Positions 1 through 7,968 of a stretch of DNA of 64,000 nucleotides are shown in pieces. Where the stretch lies: assembly GCF_900100925.1 (NCBI RefSeq), contig NZ_FNKO01000002.1:62001-126000 (forward strand), given 5' to 3'. Below the pieces are notes generated by a model. That model saw nothing but the letters and a program-made list of their open reading frames with translations. It made no database searches and was not told where the DNA came from. Origin of the DNA: Actinopolyspora saharensis. Lineage in GTDB: Bacteria; Actinomycetota; Actinomycetes; Mycobacteriales; Pseudonocardiaceae. A program made the translations under genes and the position numbers. Numbering within the stretch: position 1 is the stretch's first letter; each line of letters opens with the position of its first letter.

Positions 1-421
1 TACCGCCCTGACGGCACGAACCGTGGCTCAGGAGTGCGCGGGGCACGCCTCGAGGTTCGTCATCGCCTCGGGAGGAGGCATCGCCAACCCGGTGCTGCTG
101 GACGCCCTGCGCACCGAACTCGCCCACCGCGACGTCGAGCTCCGCACCAGCGAGCACCACGGCATCCCCAGCGGGGGCAAGGAGGCCTACCTGACAGCTG
201 TGCTGGGGTTCCTCGCGGTGCACGGCGTCGCGGGCAACCACCCCGCAGCCACGGGAGCGGCGGGGCCGCGAGTGCTGGGCAGCATCACCCCGGGGCACGA
301 GCCGCTCCGACTCCCCGCTCCCGCCGACGCACCGGTCAACGCACTGCGGGTACTTCCGCGGGAGAACGTGCTCGCCGAGAAGGATCAGGAGCCCGCATGC
401 GCGCCGTCGACCTCGCGATAA
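1..421 (+). CDS. anmK: Anhydro-N-acetylmuramic acid kinase, C-terminal part (truncated by window edge)
   Basis: The frame is already open at base 2 and ends with TAA at 419-421, so only the last 139 residues are present. AnmK phosphorylates 1,6-anhydro-MurNAc with ring opening to give MurNAc-6-phosphate, a cytoplasmic step of peptidoglycan recycling. The visible part carries features of the AnmK C-terminus: ASGGGIANP followed by LLDALR, then HGIPSGGKEA and LTAVLGFLAVHGVAGN, and a tail ending VLGSITPG. The following symporter starts 25 bp inside this gene, so the two are translationally coupled. Family assignment is by recognition of these conserved segments; the N-terminal ATP-binding part lies outside the window. 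Confidence 0.85.
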   Translation, partial: TALTARTVAQECAGHASRFVIASGGGIANPVLLDALRTELAHRDVELRTSEHHGIPSGGKEAYLTAVLGFLAVHGVAGNHPAATGAAGPRVLGSITPGHEPLRLPAPADAPVNALRVLPRENVLAEKDQEPACAPSTSR

Positions 422-1929
422 TCGGGATCTACCTGCTCACCGTCCCCGCGCTTGGCGTCCTCCTCGCGGGCAGGCAGCGCGGGACCAGGGACTACTTCCT
501 GGGCAACCGAACACTGCCCTGGTGGGCGGTGTGCCTGTCCGTGGTGGCCACCGAGACGTCCACGCTGACCGTGATCAGCGTTCCCACGGTCGCCTATCTC
601 GGCTCGTTCACCTACCTGCAGCTCGCGCTCGGGTACCTGATCGGCCGCGTCCTCGTCGCCCTCGTGCTCCTGCCGCGCTACTACGCGGGTGACCTGGTCA
701 GCGCCTACGCGTTCCTCGGGAAGCGCTTCGGACAGGGGCTGCAGGCCACCGCATCGGTCACCTTCCTGGTAACCAGGCTGCTCGCCGACGGCCTCCGCCT
801 GTTCGCTACCGCCATCCCGGTCAAGGTCATGCTCGGCTCCTTCGGGCTATCGGTCTCGTACTGGCAGATCATCCTGGCGCTGTCGGCGCTGACGGTCGTC
901 TACACCTACTTCGGCGGTATCCGGGCCGTGGTGTGGGTGGACGTGGTGCAGATGGGGGTCTACGTGGCCGGCTCCGTGGTGGCGGGGCTGATCCTGATGG
1001 GCCAACTCCCCCCTGACTGGTTCGGGCGCGCCCTGGAGGCGGGCAAGTTCACGGTGTTCGACTCGAGTTCGCCCGTGCTCACCAGCCAGTACTCGACGGT
1101 GACCGCCGTGGTGGGGGGCGCGTTCTTCGCCATGGCCTCGCACGGAGCCGATCAGCTGATGGTGCAGCGGCTGCTCGCGTGCCGCAGTCTCGCCGACAGC
1201 CGCCGCGCGGTGATCGGCAGCGGTTTCGTCGTGCTGTTGCAGTTCGCGTTGTTCCTGTTCATCGGTTCGATGCTGTGGGTCTTCTTCTCCGGGACCTCAC
1301 CGGAGCGGATGGGGATGAGCAGTGCCGACGAGCTGTTCCCCAGCTTCATCGTGAACGAACTCCCGCCCGGCCTGTCCGGCGTGCTGATAGCCGGGATCCT
1401 CGCCGCCGCCATGAGCACCCTGTCCTCCTCGCTGAACTCGCTGTCCACATCGACCATCAGCGATCTGTACCAGCGCATCACCAAGCGCCGCCCGGACGAG
1501 GCGAAACTGCTGCGCTCGGCACGGTTGGCGACCGTGGGCTGGGCGCTGGTCTTCGTCGGGTTCGCCGCCGTGTTCACCACCACCGACAACCCCGTGGTCG
1601 AGATCGGCCTGGGAATAGCCTCCTACACCTACGGCGCCCTGCTGGGCGCGTTCCTGCTCGGGCTGCTCGTCGGACGTGCCCGGCAGAGCGATGCGGTCGT
1701 GGCCTTCCTCACCACGCTGGTCGGGGTGCTGTACCTGGCGCTCGGCGTGACCTTCCCGACCGGAGAGGACGGAAGCCAGCCGCTGGCCTTCCCCTGGTAC
1801 ACACCGATCGGGGTGGTGACGACCCTGGTCGTGGGCTGGCTGCTCTCGCTGCGGCACAGCGGTCACGACCGGACGAGCACGACCGAGCCGAACCCGGAAC
1901 GGATCTCCGGGCCGTCCGATCCGGGCTGA
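397..1929 (+). CDS. Sodium:solute symporter (SSS family)
   Basis: A 510-residue polytopic membrane protein with about 13 hydrophobic segments, the usual size for the SSS family (TC 2.A.21), which couples Na+ entry to uptake of a sugar, amino acid or acid. The first helix (MRAVDLAIIGIYLL) is followed by RGTRDYFLGNRTLPWWAV, typical of SSS proteins, and AGILAAAMSTLSSSLNS in the second half is a conserved family segment. The ATG at 397 is preceded by CAGGAG and overlaps the end of anmK by 25 bp. A peptidoglycan-recycling gene directly upstream suggests an amino sugar or anhydro-muropeptide substrate, but that is inference from position. The substrate cannot be read from the sequence. Confidence 0.85.
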   Translation: MRAVDLAIIGIYLLTVPALGVLLAGRQRGTRDYFLGNRTLPWWAVCLSVVATETSTLTVISVPTVAYLGSFTYLQLALGYLIGRVLVALVLLPRYYAGDLVSAYAFLGKRFGQGLQATASVTFLVTRLLADGLRLFATAIPVKVMLGSFGLSVSYWQIILALSALTVVYTYFGGIRAVVWVDVVQMGVYVAGSVVAGLILMGQLPPDWFGRALEAGKFTVFDSSSPVLTSQYSTVTAVVGGAFFAMASHGADQLMVQRLLACRSLADSRRAVIGSGFVVLLQFALFLFIGSMLWVFFSGTSPERMGMSSADELFPSFIVNELPPGLSGVLIAGILAAAMSTLSSSLNSLSTSTISDLYQRITKRRPDEAKLLRSARLATVGWALVFVGFAAVFTTTDNPVVEIGLGIASYTYGALLGAFLLGLLVGRARQSDAVVAFLTTLVGVLYLALGVTFPTGEDGSQPLAFPWYTPIGVVTTLVVGWLLSLRHSGHDRTSTTEPNPERISGPSDPG

Positions 1930-2004
1930 TCGTAAGTCCTTCCGTTCACCCGGTCCGCGGCGCCACCGGCCCGGCACCGCGAGCTGTCACCGGACGTCCG
2001 GGGC

Positions 2005-5000
2005 TCAGCTCTCCGAACCGGCCGAGAGCGCGGGCTCCTCCACCGCGGGATCGTCCGCGGAACCGCCCATGCGTTGCGATATCACCGTGGTGATCCCGTC
2101 ACCGCGCATGCTCACCCCGTACAACGCGTCGGCGATCTCCATGGTCGGCTTCTGGTGCGTGATGATGATCAGTTGCGAGGTGCGCCGCAGCTGATCCAGC
2201 AGACCGATGAGCCTGCGCAGGTTGGTCTCGTCCAGCGCCGCCTCGACCTCGTCCAGCACGTAGAAGGGGGAAGGGCGGGCGCGGAAGATCGCGACCAGCA
2301 TGGCCACGGCCGTCAGGGACTTCTCACCACCGGACAGCAGCGAGAGCCGCTTGACCTTCTTCCCCGGCGGCCGCGCCTCCACCTCGACGCCGGTGCTGAG
2401 CATGTCGTCCGGGTCGGTGAGCACCAGCTTGCCCGAACCACCCGGGAACAGAACCGAGAAGACCTTCTCGAACTCCGCGGCCACGTCCTGGAAGGCCGAG
2501 GAGAACACCTCCAGGATCTTCTCGTCGACCTCCTTGACCACGTCGAGCAGGTCCTTGCGCGTGGCCTTGAGGTCCTCCAGCTGACCGGAGAGGTACTTGT
2601 AGCGCTCCTCCAGAGCCGCGTACTCCTCCAGCGCGAGCGGATTGACCTTGCCGAGCGAGGCCAGGTCCTTCTCGGCCCGGTCGGCACGACGCTGCTGGGT
2701 ATCGCGATCGTAGGGCAGGGCCGGGGGTTCGGACACCTGATCGCCGCGTTCCTTGGCCGCCTCGTACTCGGCCATCTCCGCCGGGCTCGGCGGCACAGCC
2801 ACGTCAGGCCCGTACTCCGCGACCAGGTCGTCGAGCCCCACCCCGAACTCCTCGACGACCTTCGTCTCGAGCTGCTCGATCCGCAGCCGCTGTTCGGCTC
2901 GGGCCACCTCGTCCTTGTGCACGGCGTCGGTGAGCTTCTCCAGCTCCCCGGAGAGCTCCCGCACCCGGTTGCGCACGGTTTCCAGCTGTCGCTGGTTCTC
3001 GGACTGCCTGGTCTGCAGCTCGTCGCGCTGCGCGCCGGCCGAGCGCAGTGATCCGGCGATGCGCTCGAGCGCGGTGCGGCTGTTGTTCACCACGGTCTCG
3101 GCCACCAGGGCACCACGCTGTCTGGCCCGACGTGCCGCCTCGGCCCGTTCGCGTCGTTCACGTTCCTGCCGCGCGGAACGGCGCAGTTGTTCCGCCTTCC
3201 CCTGGAGGGCGCGCGCACGTTCCTCCGCGCTGCGCACGGCCAACCGCGCGTCCATCTCCCGCTGACGCACGTCGTCGAGCTCCGAGGCGAGCCGGTCCCG
3301 TTCCGCGGTGTCCGGCTCCTGCTGGTCCTGCTGCTCGGACTCGACCACCTCGAGGCGTTCCTGCAGCTCGGCCAGCTTGTCGACCGACTCCTGGCGGGAG
3401 CGCTCCACCTCGGAACGCTGCTTCCGGATCCGCTCGACCTCGTCCGCCGCCGAACGCGCCGCCTCCTTCAGGGAGGAAAGCCGCTCGGAACTGCGCGCGC
3501 GCTGCACTCGCGCTTCGTTGAGCTGCTCCTGCGCGGTGCGCACCTCCTCCTGCCTTGCCTCGAGCTCGGACCTGGCCCCCTCGAGGGTGGCACCGTAGGT
3601 ATCGAGCCTGTCGCGCGCCGCCGCCAACTCGGACTCGGCCTCGTCCACGGCCGCCCGGGTCTCGATGAGACCTCCGCTGCGCTCGGTGGCCCCGCCCGAG
3701 GACCAGTTGCCCCCGAGCAGATCGCCCTCCCCCGTCACCGCGCGCACCTCGGGGTGCGCGGACACCAGGGCCTCGGCTCGGTCGAGGTCGTCCACCACGG
3801 CGACCCTGTCCAGCAACGCGGTCAACGTGGGACGCAGCTCCTCCGGAGCGCGGATCAGCTCGACGGCCCAACGCGCCGTTCCGTCCAGCTCCGGCCAGGG
3901 ATCGCCCGCGGGATCCTCGGTCGAGCAGACGAGCAGCCCACTGCTGCCCGCCTCGTCGTTCTTGAGCACGCGCAGGGCGGTGGCCGCGTCGGAGACGCCG
4001 CGAACCACGACGGCCTCGGCGACGGCTCCGAGCGCGGTGGCCAACGCCACTTCGAAGCCCGGCTCCACGGACAGCAGGGCGGTGACGGAGCCGATCAGCC
4101 CCGGAACCCGCTCACCGGCCTCGAGCAGCGCCCCCGCCCCGTCCTTGCGCGACAGGCCGATCGACAGCGCGTCCACCCTCGCCTGCCACGAGGCGATCTC
4201 GCGCTCGGTCGCGCGTTCGGCCGCGACGAGCTCGTTCACCCGCTCCTGCGCGGTGTCCCTGGCCCGCACCGCGGTGTCGTAACGCTGCTGCGCGTCGGAC
4301 TCACCGGTGTCGTCCTGCCCACCGCCCTCGGAAACGGCCTCGTCGTAGGCCTGCTGCGCGGCGGCCGCGCGCTGCTCGGCCTCCGTGACCGAGGAGGCGA
4401 GCCGCTCGATCTCCTCGTCCGTGGCCGAGACCTTGCTGCGCATGGACTCGACCTGTCCCGAGAGGCGCGCGGCGCCCTCCCTGCGGTCGGCTATCGCGCG
4501 CACCGCCTCCATGTGCGCGCGTTCGGCCTCCTGCAGGGAGGTCTCCAGCTCCGAACGGCGCCGCACGACCTCGGACAGCTCCTCGCGGACACGTTCGACT
4601 TCCTCGTTCGCGGTCTCCTCCCGCTCGGCGATCTCCTCGGCCTCGGCCTCCAGCTCCGCGGGGTCCCGCTCACCGCTGTGCTGCTCCTGCTCCGCGCTGA
4701 GGTGCTTGTACCGCTCCTCGGCCAGGCGGAGGGTCCCGTTCAACCGCTCCTGCAGGGCCGAGAGCCGGTACCAGGTGTCCTGGAGCCGCGCGAGCCTAGG
4801 GGCGTCCGCGTCCACGTGCTCCTGCAGGGCTTTTTCCTGCTCCTGGGCCTGTTGCAGTGCTTTCTCCGCCTCGGCCCGCTTGTTCCGCGCGGCCTCCTCG
4901 TTGGCCTCGTCCCTGGCGAGTTCGGAGCGCGCGGTGACCAGGTCGTCGGCCAGCAGGCGCAGGCGCGCGTCCCGCAGCTCGGCCTGGATGGTCTGCGCCT

Positions 5001-5640
5001 TGCGTGCGACCTCGGCCTGCTTGCCCAGCGGCTTCAGCTGTTTGCGCAGCTCCCCGGTGAGATCGGTGAGCCTGGTCAGGTTGGCCTGCATCGCGTCGAG
5101 CTTGCGCAGCGCCTTTTCCTTGCGCTTGCGGTGCTTGAGCACGCCCGCGGCCTCTTCGATGAGCCTGCGATGGTCCTCCGGCTTGGCCTGCAGGATGCTG
5201 GAGAGCTGTCCCTGACCGACTATGACGTGCATTTCACGTCCGATACCGGAGTCGGAGAGCAGCTCCTGCAGATCGCGCAACCTGCAGGCGCTGCCGTTGA
5301 GCTCGTACTCGCTCGCCCCGTCGCGGAACATGCGCCGGGTGATGGAGACCTCGGTGTAGTCGATCGGCAGTGCACCGTCGGTGTTGTCGATGGTCAGGTT
5401 GACCTCGGCACGCCCGAGCGGGGCCCGCCCCGAGGTCCCGGCGAAGATGACGTCCTCCATCTTGCCGCCGCGGAGCGCCTTGGCCCCCTGCTCACCCATG
5501 ACCCAGGTCAGCGCGTCCAGCACGTTGGACTTGCCCGAGCCGTTCGGCCCGACCACACAGGTGATCCCCGATTCGAATCGCAGGGTCGTGGTCGACACGA
5601 AGGATTTGAACCCCTTCAGCGTCAGGCTTTTCAAGTGCAC
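2005..5640 (-). CDS. smc: Chromosome segregation protein SMC
   Basis: A 1211-residue SMC ATPase that with ScpA/ScpB forms condensin. The N-terminal head begins MHLKSLTLKGFKSF and has Walker A GPNGSGKSN at residues 31-39. Long heptad-rich coiled coils run from about 170 to 500 and 680 to 1000, with a glycine-rich hinge near 510-670 (GERVPGLIGSVTALLSVEPG). The C-terminal head has the ABC signature LSLLSGGEKSLTA and a Walker B region with FYVLDEVEAALD. Length and order match bacterial SMC. As in mycobacteria, acyP lies just upstream on the same strand, with 119 bp between them. Its 3' end faces the symporter gene. Very secure. Confidence 0.97.
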   Translation of the reverse strand: MHLKSLTLKGFKSFVSTTTLRFESGITCVVGPNGSGKSNVLDALTWVMGEQGAKALRGGKMEDVIFAGTSGRAPLGRAEVNLTIDNTDGALPIDYTEVSITRRMFRDGASEYELNGSACRLRDLQELLSDSGIGREMHVIVGQGQLSSILQAKPEDHRRLIEEAAGVLKHRKRKEKALRKLDAMQANLTRLTDLTGELRKQLKPLGKQAEVARKAQTIQAELRDARLRLLADDLVTARSELARDEANEEAARNKRAEAEKALQQAQEQEKALQEHVDADAPRLARLQDTWYRLSALQERLNGTLRLAEERYKHLSAEQEQHSGERDPAELEAEAEEIAEREETANEEVERVREELSEVVRRRSELETSLQEAERAHMEAVRAIADRREGAARLSGQVESMRSKVSATDEEIERLASSVTEAEQRAAAAQQAYDEAVSEGGGQDDTGESDAQQRYDTAVRARDTAQERVNELVAAERATEREIASWQARVDALSIGLSRKDGAGALLEAGERVPGLIGSVTALLSVEPGFEVALATALGAVAEAVVVRGVSDAATALRVLKNDEAGSSGLLVCSTEDPAGDPWPELDGTARWAVELIRAPEELRPTLTALLDRVAVVDDLDRAEALVSAHPEVRAVTGEGDLLGGNWSSGGATERSGGLIETRAAVDEAESELAAARDRLDTYGATLEGARSELEARQEEVRTAQEQLNEARVQRARSSERLSSLKEAARSAADEVERIRKQRSEVERSRQESVDKLAELQERLEVVESEQQDQQEPDTAERDRLASELDDVRQREMDARLAVRSAEERARALQGKAEQLRRSARQERERRERAEAARRARQRGALVAETVVNNSRTALERIAGSLRSAGAQRDELQTRQSENQRQLETVRNRVRELSGELEKLTDAVHKDEVARAEQRLRIEQLETKVVEEFGVGLDDLVAEYGPDVAVPPSPAEMAEYEAAKERGDQVSEPPALPYDRDTQQRRADRAEKDLASLGKVNPLALEEYAALEERYKYLSGQLEDLKATRKDLLDVVKEVDEKILEVFSSAFQDVAAEFEKVFSVLFPGGSGKLVLTDPDDMLSTGVEVEARPPGKKVKRLSLLSGGEKSLTAVAMLVAIFRARPSPFYVLDEVEAALDETNLRRLIGLLDQLRRTSQLIIITHQKPTMEIADALYGVSMRGDGITTVISQRMGGSADDPAVEEPALSAGSES

Positions 5641-5759
5641 TAGCGCTCAACGACCTTCCCACGGAGCATCGACTACACACTGCTACTGAACCGTCCGGAG
5701 GAGCTTACCCGCACCACGAACGGAGGCGGGGGCACCGGGGCTCCGCGGGGCGGGACCGG

Positions 5760-6050
5760 TCACCTCTCGACGAAGTCCGTCAAACCACGCGGCTGCGACC
5801 ACTGTTCGGCGACGTGCTCGACAGTTCCCGGCGTGTCACCCGAACGTAGGATTTCCAACAACTTCGCACAGGCCGGTTCGGGGCCCTCCGCCACCACTTC
5901 GACCTTGCCGCCGCGCAGGTTCGTGGCACTGCCGGCCAGCCCCAGTTCCAGGGCTCGCGAACGGGTCCACCAGCGGAACCCCACACCCTGCACGTGCCCG
6001 CGCACCCATGCTGTCAGACGTGTGTGCTCGGCGTTCGCCTCGTCGGACAT
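5760..6050 (-). CDS. acyP: Acylphosphatase
   Basis: A small cytosolic enzyme (96 residues) that hydrolyses the carboxyl-phosphate bond of acylphosphates. The acylphosphatase signature VRGHVQGVGFRWWTR contains the catalytic Arg, and the second conserved block GLAGSATNLRGGKVEVVAEG contains the catalytic Asn. Two starts are possible: a GTG at 6056 and the ATG at 6050 used here. A GGGG-type ribosome site lies 4 nt before the former and about 10 nt before the latter. The gene sits just upstream of smc on the same strand, as in Mycobacterium, where this pair is conserved. Confidence 0.92.
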   Translation of the reverse strand: MSDEANAEHTRLTAWVRGHVQGVGFRWWTRSRALELGLAGSATNLRGGKVEVVAEGPEPACAKLLEILRSGDTPGTVEHVAEQWSQPRGLTDFVER

Positions 6051-6302
6051 GTTCACGCGACCCCTTTCTCGTTCGTCCCCGCTTCGCCGGGGATGCTCTC
6101 GCCACCTCGGGGTGCTCGCTACTCCGGAACGCGTAAGCGCGCACGGACAAAACGCCCAACCCCGGGCCCCGCCTCACGGGCGCCGGTCGCTACCGTAATG
6201 CCGACGCGGGCGGCCGGGAGGAGGGCTCGCGCGCATAGCGCGCCAGTCGCGTCACCCCGACCACGGCGTCCCGTGCGGATTCGCGAGACGAATGGGTGTT
6301 CC

Positions 6303-6977
6303 ATGGATCCTCTGTACGACGACCCGGACGCCAGACCGAGACGGCTGGCCGTGCTCGCCGGTTTCGGCATAATCGTGGCGACCGGTTTCGCCACGATCGC
6401 GGCGATGGCTCTCGACGACGGGCAGAACCAGCAGGACACCGCGCTGCCCGACTCCGTCATCACGACGAGCAGCAGCACCCCGCCCGGGAGCTCCGCTGAC
6501 TTCCGCACTGCGGACGGCGCCGCCTCCGGCGCTTCCCGTCCGGAGTCGTCCCGGGACTCGCCCGCGGAAAGCTCCGGAGGGGACGTTCCGGTGAGGGAGA
6601 CCTCCCCCACCGGCCCCCGGGGAGACACCGAGGCACCGGAGGGCCACCCCGCCCCCGGGGACTCCGAGGGCGGCGACGACGGGTCCGGTGGCGACGACGG
6701 CAACGGCGGCGGGAGTGACGACGGCGGGAACTCCGATGACTCCTCCGGGGATCAGGATTCCCCGAACCCCACCGGAACCGCCCCCCCGGAGAATTCCGAC
6801 GAGGACCATCCAACGGAGGCCCCCCCGGAGTCGAGCACGTCCTCCGAGTCGTCGAGCTCGGAAAGCGAGCCCGCACCACCCCCTTCGGACAGCTCCTCCT
6901 CGGACCCCTCCTCGCGAGCGGTCTCGTCCGGGCTCAGCTCGACGCGGGAAAGCACCGAGCGGGAGCCCGCGGCCTGA
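6303..6977 (+). CDS. Hypothetical single-pass membrane protein with acidic Ser/Pro/Gly-rich extracytoplasmic tail
   Basis: Residues 1-14 are charged (MDPLYDDPDARPRR), residues 15-36 form one hydrophobic helix (LAVLAGFGIIVATGFATIAAMA), and the remaining ~185 residues are almost entirely Ser, Asp, Glu, Pro, Gly and Thr with no cysteine. By the positive-inside rule the tail should lie outside the membrane. Such tails are disordered and could span the cell wall; acidic composition is common in proteins of salt-adapted bacteria. There is only a weak ribosome site before the ATG at 6303. It is divergent from acyP and convergent with the kinase gene downstream. I recognise no domain and propose no function. 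The frame is long and stays open, but low complexity leaves some doubt that it is expressed. Confidence 0.6.
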   Translation: MDPLYDDPDARPRRLAVLAGFGIIVATGFATIAAMALDDGQNQQDTALPDSVITTSSSTPPGSSADFRTADGAASGASRPESSRDSPAESSGGDVPVRETSPTGPRGDTEAPEGHPAPGDSEGGDDGSGGDDGNGGGSDDGGNSDDSSGDQDSPNPTGTAPPENSDEDHPTEAPPESSTSSESSSSESEPAPPPSDSSSSDPSSRAVSSGLSSTRESTEREPAA

Positions 6978-7019
6978 GCGGTTCCCGGAGCGGGCCGCGA
7001 GCCCGCCGCGACGCCCGCA

Positions 7020-7700
7020 CTACTCGGGGTCTCCCCGAATCACCAGGTCGGCGCTGTTCCTGGTGTCCGCCACCAGGGCCGCATTGCGCTCATCGCTGCG
7101 CTGCACCCACTCCCGCGCCCGGCTACGCGACATGCCGTGGCGCACGTGCCGCCCGATCAGGCGATTCACCCGTTTGCGGTCATCCGGTTCCAGGAACCAG
7201 CACTCGTCCAACAGGCCGCGAACCCTTCCCCAGGGGCCCCGGTCGAGCAGCAGGTAGTTCCCCTCGGTGATCACGAGAGGCACCTCCCGGCCGACCGCGA
7301 CGGCTCCCGCGTAGGACTCCTCCACCTCGCGGTGGAACTCGGGGGCGTAGACCACTTCGTCCTCGGCGGCGCGCAGTCTGCGCAGCAGGGCCACGTACCC
7401 CTCCGCGTCGAAGGTGTCCGGGGCTCCCTTGCGGTGCTGGATACCCAGTCTGCGCAGCTCCGCTCCGGCGAGGTGGAAACCGTCCATCGGAACGAGCACG
7501 GCCTGTTCGCCCAGCCGTTCGATCAGCAGGTCGGCGACCCTGCCCTTCCCGGCGGCGGGCGGACCGGCGATCCCGAGGATCCGGCGCCGTCCGTCGGAGA
7601 CCAGAGCGAGTGCCCGCTCCGCCAGTTCGTCCAGACCGCCCTCGTGGACGGCGGGTTCCCGTGCCGTTCCGGCACACGCACGTCCCTCCCGCTCTGACAC
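7020..7700 (-). CDS. P-loop nucleoside/nucleotide kinase family protein (uridine kinase/pantothenate kinase-like)
   Basis: A 226-residue P-loop kinase of the family grouped with uridine kinase and type I pantothenate kinase. The Walker A loop is GIAGPPAAGKGRVA near residue 43-56, followed by VPMDGFHLAGAELRRLG (the acidic and substrate-contacting segment), PEFHREVEE and VITEGNYLLL, which are characteristic of this group. The GTG start at 7700 has GGGAGG 4 nt upstream. Characterised relatives phosphorylate sugars or nucleosides, but the substrate here is not determined by the sequence. It stands alone, convergent with the acidic membrane protein and divergent from asnB. Confidence 0.8.
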   Translation of the reverse strand: MSEREGRACAGTAREPAVHEGGLDELAERALALVSDGRRRILGIAGPPAAGKGRVADLLIERLGEQAVLVPMDGFHLAGAELRRLGIQHRKGAPDTFDAEGYVALLRRLRAAEDEVVYAPEFHREVEESYAGAVAVGREVPLVITEGNYLLLDRGPWGRVRGLLDECWFLEPDDRKRVNRLIGRHVRHGMSRSRAREWVQRSDERNAALVADTRNSADLVIRGDPE

Positions 7701-7917
7701 ACAACCTCCCGAGTCGAGAGCCCGCCCCTTCGAGTCGTGCCGGCCCTTCCAGAATCACGAGCCCGTGTTGATCAGCATAGCGCCGCTCGCCGCACTCCGC
7801 CCGGACCGAAAACCGGATTCCGCACGAAAGCACCGAATATCACATTCATCCCGTTTCGTGTTCATTCGAACTCCCTCAGTGAGAGACCTCACCTCGTTGT
7901 TTCATTTCAGCTGTGCA

Positions 7918-7935
7918 ACAAAATAGTTAATTTGT
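7918..7935. promoter_or_regulatory. Near-palindrome in the AT-rich asnB promoter region
   Basis: ACAAAATA-GT-TAATTTGT is an 8+2+8 inverted repeat with a single mismatch per arm pair, 34 nt before the asnB start. A possible -35 (TTGTTT, 7897-7902) lies upstream, and the palindrome would cover the corresponding -10 region. A second short palindrome, GGAAATGTTTCC, is at 7940-7951. The whole 7840-7950 stretch is much richer in A+T than its surroundings. An operator is plausible; the regulator is unknown. Confidence 0.4.
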
Positions 7936-7968
7936 CTAAGGAAATGTTTCCGACGGACGGAGCAGACC

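Noticed and set aside
3187..5643. An 818-codon open frame on the plus strand opposite smc
   Set aside because: It is antisense to a certain smc gene. High GC content removes stop codons from the opposite strand; composition is Leu/Gly/Arg-rich with no recognisable domain.
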